Assembly: GCA_003212295.1 (NCBI GenBank)
Contig: QCQC01000001.1
Coordinates: 1-64,000 of the forward strand
Direction of reading: 5' to 3'
Source: Pelagibacteraceae bacterium AG-447-E22
GTDB lineage: Bacteria > Pseudomonadota > Alphaproteobacteria > Pelagibacterales > Pelagibacteraceae
Length of the DNA: 64,000 nt
Numbering within the stretch: the first letter of the stretch is position 1; every line of letters starts with the position of its first letter. The notes beneath the pieces were generated by a model. It did no database searches. It was not told where the DNA came from and saw only the letters and a program-made list of their open reading frames with translations. This document shows, in pieces, positions 9,332 through 19,696 of this stretch. Made by a program: the position numbers and the translations under genes.

Positions 9332-9985
9332 TTAATAATTCTTTTTTCTAAAATATAAATATAGCAAAAGAATTGAAATCGCTAATGAAAACCATGTCAT
9401 TGCGTATTTTTTATGATTATTTGAAATATTAGCAGTAATTTTTTTTGGTCTTGGAAATTGATAATTTCCATCCAAATAAATTATGTATTTGGAAAATTTT
9501 TTACCAGTAAATTTTAAGATATCATCTCTGTTTAAGCTGAACCAGTAATTCTCTTTAATATCATTATCTGGTTTAAAAATGTTTTTTCTTCCCTGGGTTT
9601 TGAGAGTTCCTATTATATTATTTTGATCAAATATATTTATTTCTGGATTATCCTTTTTTTCAAATGGTATCCAGCCTCGATTAATCAGATAATTTTCATT
9701 GTTGATTAAAATTGGATTAATTACCTCAAATCCTGGCGTACCAGAGTCATTCAAATTATATAAATAAATTTGTTTTTCAAAATCAATAGTGCCCGATGTT
9801 TTAATTTTTAAAAAATTTTCTTTATTGGATTGAGAAAGTTCTATTGGAGGATTTTTTAACGATTCTTCAATTTCTAAAATCAGATTATTTTTCCAATTTA
9901 ATCGAATTATTTGCCAAGTACCTAATGCAATAAAAACAAATATAAAAAAAATTGTAAAAACAGAAAATAAAAACTTATGTTTCAA
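9332..9985 (-). CDS. SURF1 family cytochrome oxidase assembly protein
   Basis: A 217-residue inner-membrane protein with one transmembrane segment at each end (about residues 5-22 and 193-211) and a periplasmic domain between them, the SURF1 topology. Conserved landmarks are the N-terminal GTWQI, the central LINRGW(I)P motif, and YAMTWFSLA near the C-terminal helix. SURF1 proteins assist heme a insertion into oxidase subunit I. It lies 9 bp after coxC, as expected at the end of an alphaproteobacterial cox locus. The DUF983 gene often found between coxC and surf1 is absent. Confidence 0.93.
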   Translation of the reverse strand: MKHKFLFSVFTIFFIFVFIALGTWQIIRLNWKNNLILEIEESLKNPPIELSQSNKENFLKIKTSGTIDFEKQIYLYNLNDSGTPGFEVINPILINNENYLINRGWIPFEKKDNPEINIFDQNNIIGTLKTQGRKNIFKPDNDIKENYWFSLNRDDILKFTGKKFSKYIIYLDGNYQFPRPKKITANISNNHKKYAMTWFSLAISILLLYLYFRKKNY

Positions 9986-9994
9986 AGACTGAAA

Positions 9995-10783
9995 TTAACT
10001 TCCCCAGATATATATAGCTGCAAACAAGAATAACCATACAACATCAACAAAGTGCCAATACCAAGCCGCAGCTTCAAAGCCGAAATGGTGATCCTTATTA
10101 AAGTGACCTAATTTTCCACGCCATAAACATACTGCTAAAAAAATTGTTCCCACAATAACGTGGAAACCATGAAATCCTGTTGCCATATAAAATACTGATC
10201 CATAAATATGATCTGAAAAAGCAAATGTTGCATGGTGATATTCGTAAGCTTGTAAGGCTGTAAAGCAAACCCCAAGAATTACTGTTAAAATTAAGCCGTT
10301 TATGAAACCTTCTCTATCATCTTCTAAAAGAGCATGATGAGACCAAGTAACAGTTGTTCCTGATAACAATAGCACCAGTGTATTGATTAATGGAATATCC
10401 CATGGATCAAAAGTTTCAATATCTTTTGGTGGCCATACATTTCCGACAAATTCATTTGGAAAAAGACTTACATCAAAGTAAGCCCAAAACCATGCTACAA
10501 AAAACATAACCTCTGATGCAATAAATAATGTCATTCCATAACGATGATGGATTTGAACTACAGGTGTGTGATGTCCTTGATGCTCAGCTTCGATCACTAC
10601 ATCTCTAAACCACATGTAGGCCCCGTAAATTAATAAAGCAAAACCCAAATACATTCCCCATGATACATCAGAGTGCATATAATAAACTGCTCCCAATGCT
10701 AAAACTAAGCATGAGAAAGAAACATAGATTGGCCAGGGGCTTGGATCTACTAAGTGATAATCATGTTTTTTTTCAGCTGACAT
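9995..10783 (-). CDS. coxC: Cytochrome c oxidase subunit III
   Basis: A 262-residue, seven-helix subunit III of the aa3-type oxidase. It opens with the HDYHLVDPSPWP motif diagnostic for subunit III, then FRDVVIEAEHQGHHT, FIASEVMFFVAWFWA, and C-terminal FGFEAAAWYWHFVDVVWLFLF (shown only in part here). Subunit III stabilises the catalytic core and binds lipid; it has no metal centre. It is separated by 8 bp from ctaG and 9 bp from surf1, so all three are probably on one transcript. Confidence 0.96.
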   Translation of the reverse strand: MSAEKKHDYHLVDPSPWPIYVSFSCLVLALGAVYYMHSDVSWGMYLGFALLIYGAYMWFRDVVIEAEHQGHHTPVVQIHHRYGMTLFIASEVMFFVAWFWAYFDVSLFPNEFVGNVWPPKDIETFDPWDIPLINTLVLLLSGTTVTWSHHALLEDDREGFINGLILTVILGVCFTALQAYEYHHATFAFSDHIYGSVFYMATGFHGFHVIVGTIFLAVCLWRGKLGHFNKDHHFGFEAAAWYWHFVDVVWLFLFAAIYIWGS

Positions 10784-10791
10784 TTTTTGGA

Positions 10792-11325
10792 TTATGATTG
10801 TTTATAGTAATCTGTCGAGAAAAAAGTATACGACATAGTTACATCTTCTAATTTTTTTACAGTTGGGTCATTAACCATTTCGGGGTCTAGATAAAAAGTC
10901 ATAACATAAGTTGCTTTTTCTCCAGCTTTTAACTCTTGTTTTTCGAAACAAAAACACCCTAATTTGCTATAGTATTTACCAAAACTAGCAGGTGAAACAT
11001 TAAAACTTGCAACCCCAGCTGTTGGTTCATCACTGTAATTTGTTACCTCAAACTCTATTTTGTTAACTTGCCCGACTTTAACATCAATAACGTTTGATTT
11101 AGCTTTAAAATCCCACGGTAAATTATTAACATTTGTATCAAATCTTACACTTACTACTTTATCTAAAACTATTTTGGGAGCGTTGTTTGATATTTGAGTA
11201 GTACCTCCAAATCCAGTAACTCTGCAAAAAAGATCATACAAAGGCACTGCCGCATAAGACAAACCTAACATTAGAACAAAAATTCCAGCTAAAACTAGTG
11301 GAGTTAATTTTTTTTTTTCAATCAT
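10792..11325 (-). CDS. ctaG: Cytochrome c oxidase assembly protein CtaG/Cox11
   Basis: A 177-residue copper chaperone that delivers CuB to oxidase subunit I. An N-terminal membrane anchor (about residues 9-28) is followed by AAVPLYDLFCRVTGFGG, the Cox11 signature with C34. The immunoglobulin-like periplasmic domain carries the copper-binding CFCF at C124 and C126. The family length is normal. Its ATG overlaps the stop of the 41-aa CoxF-like gene as ATGA. Confidence 0.95.
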   Translation of the reverse strand: MIEKKKLTPLVLAGIFVLMLGLSYAAVPLYDLFCRVTGFGGTTQISNNAPKIVLDKVVSVRFDTNVNNLPWDFKAKSNVIDVKVGQVNKIEFEVTNYSDEPTAGVASFNVSPASFGKYYSKLGCFCFEKQELKAGEKATYVMTFYLDPEMVNDPTVKKLEDVTMSYTFFSTDYYKQS

Positions 11326-11447
11326 ATAGCCCTATCAAATACTCCAGTGTTATATAGTGTAAAAAAGAAAAGAAATATCATGAAGGCAATTATTGCTATT
11401 GCTGTAAAAATATTTTTTCTTTTTGTTTTTTTATCTGGTGTTATCAT
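11322..11447 (-). CDS. CoxF-like small membrane protein of the oxidase locus
   Basis: A 41-residue reading frame fills the otherwise empty 118 bp between ctaB and ctaG. It starts with ATG at 11447, overlapping the ctaB stop as ATGA, and stops at 11322-11324, overlapping the ctaG start as ATGA. The protein has a short basic N terminus (MITPDKKTKRKN), one hydrophobic helix (about residues 13-30) and a short tail. Alphaproteobacterial cox loci often carry a small single-helix protein (CoxF) in exactly this position. The two coupled overlaps make a chance frame unlikely. Its function is unproven. Confidence 0.75.
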   Translation of the reverse strand: MITPDKKTKRKNIFTAIAIIAFMIFLFFFTLYNTGVFDRAI

Positions 11448-12355
11448 ATTATTTTATCTATCAGAAAAAGTACAAAAACCAAAAATAAATAAAGTATTGA
11501 ATATCCAAATATTAATTTGGCTTTTTTCGGATTAAACTTATTTTTCTTATAATTGTATAGTTCGTAGCATAAAAAGATATAATAAAATGTTAATAATAAT
11601 GATGGAATTAAAAAAGTTAATCCAACAAAATTTATTAAATATGGAAAAATTATTACTGGCAACATTAACAAGGAATAAACAAATATATTTATTTTTGTGC
11701 TCTCAACTCCATTCGTTAAAGGAAGCATTGGTATATTAGCTTTTTTATAATCATCAGATTTATACAGACTCAATGCCCAAAAATGTGAAGGTGTCCAAAA
11801 AAATATAATTAAAAAAAAGGCTAGTGGTTCAATTGAAAGTGAACCAGTTGCAATTGTCCATCCAATTACAGGTGGGAATGCTCCAGCAGCTCCACCAATA
11901 ACAATGTTTTGTGGTGTTCGTCTTTTTAGCCAAATTGTATAAACAAAAACATAAAACAATATCGTTAGAAGTAATATTGCAGCCGAAATTCTGTTCGTAA
12001 AATAATCGAGTGCTACTACTGAAACAATTGATAGAGTAACCCCAAATATAAATGCCTGATTTCTGTTCACTTTTCCTGTTGGTATAGGTCTTAAACAAGT
12101 TCTAGTCATCAAAGCATCAAGATCAGACTCGTACCACATATTTAATGCTCCGGCTGCACCAGCTCCTAATGAAACTAAAAAAATACCAATAATTGCCTCA
12201 TTTGTTGAAACAAGATTTGGTGCTGTTAACAGACCAACTGCACATGTAAAAATCACCAAAGACATAACTCTTGGCTTCATTAATTTAAATAACTCAGAGA
12301 AGTTTAATAAATCTTCTTGTGATAAACTTCTTTTTTTTAGCTTTGAATTATCCAT
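11444..12355 (-). CDS. ctaB: Protoheme IX farnesyltransferase (heme O synthase)
   Basis: A 303-residue UbiA-superfamily prenyltransferase with about eight to nine membrane helices that farnesylates heme B to heme O, the precursor of heme A for the oxidase. The active-site N-x3-Y-x2-D-x-D segment is at residues 72-80 (NMWYESDLD), followed by MTRTCLRPIPTG. The second Asp-rich region appears as WALSLYKSDDYKKANIPMLP. It lies between coxA (20-bp gap) and the small CoxF-like gene (4-base overlap). Confidence 0.95.
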   Translation of the reverse strand: MDNSKLKKRSLSQEDLLNFSELFKLMKPRVMSLVIFTCAVGLLTAPNLVSTNEAIIGIFLVSLGAGAAGALNMWYESDLDALMTRTCLRPIPTGKVNRNQAFIFGVTLSIVSVVALDYFTNRISAAILLLTILFYVFVYTIWLKRRTPQNIVIGGAAGAFPPVIGWTIATGSLSIEPLAFFLIIFFWTPSHFWALSLYKSDDYKKANIPMLPLTNGVESTKINIFVYSLLMLPVIIFPYLINFVGLTFLIPSLLLTFYYIFLCYELYNYKKNKFNPKKAKLIFGYSILYLFLVFVLFLIDKII

Positions 12356-12375
12356 CAGTTTTTTTAGCTTTTACT

Positions 12376-14825
<2,450 letters not shown>

Positions 14826-14851
14826 TTTAATTAGCTATATAAAGCTCTTTT

Positions 14852-14876
14852 GCGAAAATTACACTTTAGTTTTCGC
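14852..14876 (-). terminator. Possible hairpin between rsmE and coxB
   Basis: A 7-bp inverted repeat (gcgaaaa at 14852-14858 pairing with ttttcgc at 14870-14876) encloses an 11-base loop, in the gap after the rsmE stop and before coxB. In the transcribed direction it is followed by an AT-rich stretch but no clean T run. It could terminate rsmE transcripts or be part of the coxB leader; the assignment is weak. Confidence 0.3.
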
Positions 14877-14885
14877 GACAATTTA

Positions 14886-15587
14886 TCAAGAAATCACATA
14901 ATTTACGATTGAAATCGCAGATATGACGGCTGTTTCTGATCTTAAAATATTCTCGTTAATTTTCACTGATTGAACGCCTTTAAAAGAGAGAATCTTGTCT
15001 CTTTCAGCTTCTGAAAAATCACCTTCTGGGCCTATGATTATGCAAACTGGTTTGTTTGTGAGTTTTGATTTATCGACTTTGATATTATCTGTGTTTAAAT
15101 CTGTGAATATTAAATCCATTGTGTCTTTTTTTAAAAAACTATCTAATTTTTGGGGACTTTCAATTGTAGGTACATTAATGCGATTTGATTGTTCGCTTGC
15201 TTCAATAACTATTTTTTCTAAACGTTCTTTGTTAATCTTTCTTACAACTGTTCTCTCAAAAATAATTGGTAAAAACTTAGTCACTCCCAGTTCAGTTGCC
15301 TTTTGTATCATAAAATTCTGGTAGTTTGATTTGATTGGAGAAAATGCTAACCATAATTCTTTGGTATTTTCTATTTGTCTTAATTGCTTTGTAATTTTAA
15401 ACATAACAATACTTTTTGATATTCCCAAAATTTTTGCTTCCCATTCTCCCTCTTTATTAAATAAAGAAAAAACTTCATTTTCTTTAACTCTCATTACTTT
15501 GGTTAAATAATGTGATTGAGATTTGTCTAATTTATCAGTCAAGTTAGCTGATAATTTATTTGAAAAAAATAATCTTATATTACTCAT
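14886..15587 (-). CDS. rsmE: 16S rRNA (uracil1498-N3)-methyltransferase
   Basis: A 233-residue SPOUT-class RNA methyltransferase that modifies U1498 of 16S rRNA. The N-terminal PUA-like part contains HYLTKVMRVKENE. The C-terminal knot region has the diagnostic GPEGDFSEAE loop and the LRSETAVISAISI segment that binds SAM. It is transcribed toward coxB and diverges from the haloacid dehalogenase gene across a 17-bp gap. Confidence 0.94.
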   Translation of the reverse strand: MSNIRLFFSNKLSANLTDKLDKSQSHYLTKVMRVKENEVFSLFNKEGEWEAKILGISKSIVMFKITKQLRQIENTKELWLAFSPIKSNYQNFMIQKATELGVTKFLPIIFERTVVRKINKERLEKIVIEASEQSNRINVPTIESPQKLDSFLKKDTMDLIFTDLNTDNIKVDKSKLTNKPVCIIIGPEGDFSEAERDKILSFKGVQSVKINENILRSETAVISAISIVNYVIS

Positions 15588-15604
15588 TTGTGTTAAGTTA
15601 GTTT

Positions 15605-16267
15605 ATGAAAAATATTAAAGCAATAATTTTTGATGCTTATGGCACGCTATTTGATGTCAATTCTGCTGCAGAAAAATGTAAAGATAAAATTGGAGACAAG
15701 TGGGAGCCTTTTGCAAATTATTGGAGAACAACTCAATTAGAATACACCTGGCTTAGAAGCTTAATGAAAAGACATAAAGATTTTTGGCAAATTACTGAGG
15801 ATAGCTTAGATAAATCTATGATGGCTTTTAATATAGATATTCAAATGAAAGATGAATTATTGAACTTATACAAAGTGCTCTCACCCTTTCAAGAAGTTCC
15901 AGAAACTTTAAAATCATTAAAAGAAAAGAATTTTAAATTAGCCATACTTTCTAATGGAACACCTTCTCTCTTAAATGAGTTAGTAAAAAGTAATAACTTA
16001 AATAATTTATTTGATGATATATTTTCTATTGAGAAAGTTGGAATTTATAAACCACACTCAAAAGTCTACGACCTTCCTATTGAAAAATATAAAATAAAAA
16101 AAAATGAAGTTGCTTTCTTAAGTGCAAATACATGGGATGTATCTGGTGCAGGAAATTACGGATATCAATCTGTTTGGGTAAATAGAAATAATAATATCTT
16201 TGATAATCTTGATTATAAGCCAAATAACAAAATTATGAACTTATTAGAGTTAATTGATATTATTTAG
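15605..16267 (+). CDS. Haloacid dehalogenase, type II (HAD superfamily)
   Basis: A 220-residue HAD hydrolase. The nucleophile is D10 in IIFDAYGTLFDV. Motif II is LSNGTP, the motif III lysine lies in YKPHSKVY, and the SANTWDVSGAGNYG segment is the signature of the L-2-haloacid dehalogenase (type II) subfamily, which inverts C2 and releases halide. The natural substrate in a marine cell could be haloacetate or another small acid. Its promoter must share the 17-bp gap with divergent rsmE, or lie within rsmE. Confidence 0.85.
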   Translation: MKNIKAIIFDAYGTLFDVNSAAEKCKDKIGDKWEPFANYWRTTQLEYTWLRSLMKRHKDFWQITEDSLDKSMMAFNIDIQMKDELLNLYKVLSPFQEVPETLKSLKEKNFKLAILSNGTPSLLNELVKSNNLNNLFDDIFSIEKVGIYKPHSKVYDLPIEKYKIKKNEVAFLSANTWDVSGAGNYGYQSVWVNRNNNIFDNLDYKPNNKIMNLLELIDII

Positions 16268-16340
16268 CACATGTTTAAAAATCTTTTTTTGATATATAGT
16301 TTTAATTAAGGAGACAGAATTATAATTATAAAGGAGTTAT

Positions 16341-16529
16341 ATGAGTGAAAAAAAAGATGTATCATTTGAAATTTATTCTGACTCAGAAAAAATGTTAGAA
16401 CAGATAGTCAGTAAATATGATCTTCCTGATCAATCAAAAGCCTTGAGGTGTTTATTAGATTATGTCGAAGAAAAGGAATCTGATTGGGATGATATCTTTG
16501 CTACTATTCGATGTAATAGATGTGGCTAA
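16341..16529 (+). CDS. Small acidic protein of unknown function
   Basis: A 62-residue, acidic, soluble protein that I do not recognise by name. The ribosome binding site is excellent (aaaggag 6 bases before ATG), and the gene is well separated from both neighbours, so it is probably real. Residues 14-50 look helical with a ribbon-helix-helix-like pattern (SEKMLEQIVSKYDLPDQSKA), followed by an Asp/Glu-rich stretch. The C terminus ends in RCNRCG, a CxxC pair that could bind metal or be redox active. A second purine-rich stretch (aaggaga) upstream at about 16309 is not linked to any frame I could find. Confidence 0.75.
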   Translation: MSEKKDVSFEIYSDSEKMLEQIVSKYDLPDQSKALRCLLDYVEEKESDWDDIFATIRCNRCG

Positions 16530-16568
16530 TACCATTGATTTTATAATTTTAACAGTTATTTAAGAATT

Positions 16569-17405
16569 ATGAAAATTATTGAAGTAGATAGAATTATTGA
16601 TCCAATTCCAGCATCTGATGGTGCAGGAGTAAAATTAAAAAGAAGCATCGGTGTAGAACCAAATTATTTTGATCCTTTTTTAATGTTAGATGAATTTGGC
16701 TCTGAAAATAGCGAAGATTATATTGCTGGCTTCCCTCCACATCCACATAGGGGTATTGAAACTGTAACTTATATGCTGGCTGGTGATTTTGAACATAAAG
16801 ACAGCACAGGTGGTGAAGGTAGAATGACAGCAGGAGATGTTCAATGGATGAAAACAGGAAGTGGGATAATTCACTCCGAAATGCCAGCAATGAAAGAAGG
16901 TAGACTTCATGGATTTCAATTATGGATTAACATGCCAGCTAAATTAAAAATGAGTAAACCAGAATATATTTATATTGATGCAAATAAGATGAGTGTTCAT
17001 AAAGATGATGATAAACAAGTTAAAGTTATAGCTGGTAAATTTGAAAAAGCTGAGGGTCCAGTTAAGAGACATAATGTTGAACCTACATACTTTGATGTAG
17101 AGTTAAAAAAAGACAAAGAATTTAATTATAGCCTACCCTCTACTCACAATACATTTATCTATTTAATTAATGGTGAAATAAAAATTGGTGAAAAAAAACA
17201 TGATAAAGTCAAAGATAGTACTTTAATTTTACTATCAAAGGGTAAAGATTTAAAAGTTACGGCTCAAGCAGATGCAAAATTTTTGGTTATATCAGGAAAA
17301 CCAATCAACGAAGAAATAGCTAGAGGTGGTCCTTTTGTAATGAATACCAAAGCTGAGATCTTGCAAGCTGTTCAAGATTATCATAATGGTACATTTGTAA
17401 AATGA
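16569..17405 (+). CDS. Pirin family protein
   Basis: A 278-residue bicupin. The pirin metal ligands are all in the N-terminal cupin: H58 and H60 (FPPHPHRGIET), H102 and E104 (GIIHSEMP). Bacterial pirins act as quercetin-type dioxygenases or as redox-sensing regulators; the substrate here is unknown. The last codon runs into the next gene as ATGA, tying it to a quinone oxidoreductase, a pairing that suggests a role in aromatic or redox metabolism. Confidence 0.92.
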   Translation: MKIIEVDRIIDPIPASDGAGVKLKRSIGVEPNYFDPFLMLDEFGSENSEDYIAGFPPHPHRGIETVTYMLAGDFEHKDSTGGEGRMTAGDVQWMKTGSGIIHSEMPAMKEGRLHGFQLWINMPAKLKMSKPEYIYIDANKMSVHKDDDKQVKVIAGKFEKAEGPVKRHNVEPTYFDVELKKDKEFNYSLPSTHNTFIYLINGEIKIGEKKHDKVKDSTLILLSKGKDLKVTAQADAKFLVISGKPINEEIARGGPFVMNTKAEILQAVQDYHNGTFVK

Positions 17406-18373
17406 AAGCAGTAACAATTTCAAAAAATGGTGGACCAGAAGTTTTAGAACTTAAAGATATTAAATTGGGAGATCCAAAATCTGGTGAAGTTTTAATTAAA
17501 AATGAGGCTATTGGTCTTAATTATATTGATACTTATCATAGGTCTGGTCTTTACCCAGTTGAACTACCATCAAACATTGGAATTGAAGGAGCAGGTATAA
17601 TTGAAAAAATTGGCCCAGATGTAAAAGACTTTAAAGTTGGTGATAAAGTAGCTTATGCATCAATGCCAATTGGTTCTTATGCAACGCACAGAATTTTTTC
17701 AACTAAGAAATTAGTAAAAGTTCCAAATGAAATAGAATTAGAAAATGTTGTTACTTTAATGACTAAAGGCTTCACAGTTTTCTATCTTTTACATAAAACA
17801 TATCCTGTAAAATCTGGTGAGACTATATTATTTCATGCTGCTGCTGGTGGAGTTGGACAAATATTTTGTCAGTGGGCAAAAAGCTTAGGTTGTACTGTAA
17901 TTGGAACTGTAGGCTCAGATGAAAAAATAGAAATAGCTAAAGCAAATGGTTGTGATCACGTAATCAATTATTCGAAAGAAAATTTTTCAGAAAAAGTGAA
18001 AGAAATAACTAATGGAGTTGGTGTTCCAGTAGTTTATGACGGAGTAGGAAAAAAAACCTTTGCCGGATCAATCGAGTGTTTAAAAGTAAGAGGAATGATG
18101 GTTTCCTTCGGAAATGCATCTGGACCTTTAGATCCTTGTAATGTTACAAAATCTTTGGCACCTAAAGGTTTGTACCTTACTAGGCCTAGTATAGCACACT
18201 ATACATCTACCAGAGAAGAACTTGACGAGGCTGCTCAGAAAGTTTTTGAAATGTTTATAACTAAAAAATTTAAATTAAATATTCATAAAAAATACTCTTT
18301 AAATGAAATAGTCAAAGCTCATGAAGATCTTGAGTCTAGAAAAATTTTAGGTCCCGCTATTATAATTCCTTAA
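17402..18373 (+). CDS. NAD(P)H:quinone oxidoreductase, zinc-free MDR family
   Basis: A 323-residue medium-chain dehydrogenase/reductase of the quinone oxidoreductase (QOR) branch. It lacks the zinc-binding cysteine cluster of alcohol dehydrogenases. It has the GroES-like N-terminal domain (GLNYIDTYHRSGLYP) and a Rossmann motif AAAGGVGQ at about residues 146-153. It starts inside the pirin stop (ATGA). Its TAA shares TTAA (18370-18373) with the stop of the convergent DUF2721 gene. Confidence 0.92.
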   Translation: MKAVTISKNGGPEVLELKDIKLGDPKSGEVLIKNEAIGLNYIDTYHRSGLYPVELPSNIGIEGAGIIEKIGPDVKDFKVGDKVAYASMPIGSYATHRIFSTKKLVKVPNEIELENVVTLMTKGFTVFYLLHKTYPVKSGETILFHAAAGGVGQIFCQWAKSLGCTVIGTVGSDEKIEIAKANGCDHVINYSKENFSEKVKEITNGVGVPVVYDGVGKKTFAGSIECLKVRGMMVSFGNASGPLDPCNVTKSLAPKGLYLTRPSIAHYTSTREELDEAAQKVFEMFITKKFKLNIHKKYSLNEIVKAHEDLESRKILGPAIIIP

Positions 18374-18774
18374 TCAACTTTTACATCCATATCTGACATA
18401 TGTAATCTTAGAGCATTTGTTGAAACATGAATTTCTCTTATAAAAAAAATTATTGAAATCATCATTGATAAACAACAAGATCCAAAAATTAGTCTTGCTA
18501 TAAAAATCTCATTCAAGTAAAGAGCTAAAACTGTTAACATATTAAATAAAAAACCAAATGCTCCAAACATAATTGACCATCTAAGCAAAGTAATTCTCCC
18601 ACTTAAATTTATAAATTGCTTTTTCCATTCCGGTGGAACATGTTTTTCATAAACATGCTCATCATGAAGCTCTCTTATTAAAGAACTTAAAGAATGGAAT
18701 CTGTTACTATAAACTCCCATTATTAAAGGAATTGCAGGAAACATTAATGCAGTTACTGTATAATCAATATTCAT
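18370..18774 (-). CDS. DUF2721 family membrane protein
   Basis: A 134-residue protein with three predicted membrane segments: near the N terminus, about 65-90, and about 95-118. The segment FPAIPLIMGVYSNRFHSL followed by LIRELH matches the DUF2721 pattern of small membrane proteins with an amphipathic linker. The frame can be extended to a TTG at 18795, but the ATG at 18774 fits the family N terminus better. Function is unknown. The stop overlaps that of convergent qor by four bases. Confidence 0.75.
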   Translation of the reverse strand: MNIDYTVTALMFPAIPLIMGVYSNRFHSLSSLIRELHDEHVYEKHVPPEWKKQFINLSGRITLLRWSIMFGAFGFLFNMLTVLALYLNEIFIARLIFGSCCLSMMISIIFFIREIHVSTNALRLHMSDMDVKVD

Positions 18775-18826
18775 GCGAATCAGTTTGATTATCAATGTTG
18801 CCTTTGTTATTTACAAGTAAATTTTT

Positions 18827-19696
18827 ATGAACCAACTAAATTTATTCATCGAGCTTACACGGTTAAAGAGACCAATTGGTTATATGTTGCTATTTTGGCC
18901 ATGTGCTTGGGGGCTAACCTTAGCTTATGATTTCTCAAAAAATTTACATTTATATTTATTTTATCTTGTCTTGTTTTTTCTTGGTTCTGTTTTTATGAGA
19001 TCTGCAGGATGTATAATTAATGATATTGTTGATAAAGAAATTGATAAAAAAGTTTTGAGAACTAAAAATAGACCTATTGCATCAGGTAAAATATCTATCA
19101 ATCTTGCTTTAGTTTATTCAATAATTTTATGTTTTTTTGCACTTTTAGTTCTTATTAATTTTAATTATTTAACAATAATTTTAGCTCTTTGTTCAATGCC
19201 ATTAGCTTTCACATATCCTTTAATGAAAAGATATACATATTGGCCTCAATTATTTTTAGGGATAACTTTTAATTATGGACTAATTTTGGGATGGATATCT
19301 GTTGAAAACTCGATAAACCTCGCACCAATCATTTTATATGTTGGGGCCATATTTTGGACACTTGGATACGACACAATCTATGGATATCAAGATATTATAG
19401 ATGATGAAATAATAGGAGTTAAGTCAACATCAATTAAATTTAAAGAGAGTCCAAAAAAGTTTTTAAACATGAGCTATTTTTTATTTTTTTTATCAATAAT
19501 ATGTATTGGGATAATATCTGAATTTCATATTTTATTTTTTATTTTTTCTATATTTATATTTTATCATTTATTTTATTTACAAATAAATAAATTTAATAAA
19601 AACGATACAAAAAATTGTTTAAAAATTTTTAAAAGCAACAATTTTTTAGGGTTATTAATTTTTGCTAATTTGATGATTAATAAATTGATTTCATGA
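18827..19696 (+). CDS. ubiA: 4-hydroxybenzoate polyprenyltransferase
   Basis: A 289-residue membrane prenyltransferase that attaches the polyprenyl chain to 4-hydroxybenzoate in ubiquinone synthesis. The first Asp motif is NDIVDKEID (residues 65-73), followed by RTKNRPIASGKI. The second region is GYDTIYGYQDIIDDEIIGVKST. About eight membrane helices are predicted. The ATGA overlap with msbA is unusual company for a quinone gene and shows how tightly unrelated functions are packed here. Confidence 0.94.
   Translation: MNQLNLFIELTRLKRPIGYMLLFWPCAWGLTLAYDFSKNLHLYLFYLVLFFLGSVFMRSAGCIINDIVDKEIDKKVLRTKNRPIASGKISINLALVYSIILCFFALLVLINFNYLTIILALCSMPLAFTYPLMKRYTYWPQLFLGITFNYGLILGWISVENSINLAPIILYVGAIFWTLGYDTIYGYQDIIDDEIIGVKSTSIKFKESPKKFLNMSYFLFFLSIICIGIISEFHILFFIFSIFIFYHLFYLQINKFNKNDTKNCLKIFKSNNFLGLLIFANLMINKLIS

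Noticed and set aside
11347..11535. 62-codon + strand frame between ctaG and ctaB
   Set aside because: It overlaps ctaB and the CoxF-like gene on the opposite strand; the - strand frame has coupled ATGA overlaps at both ends and a sensible membrane protein.
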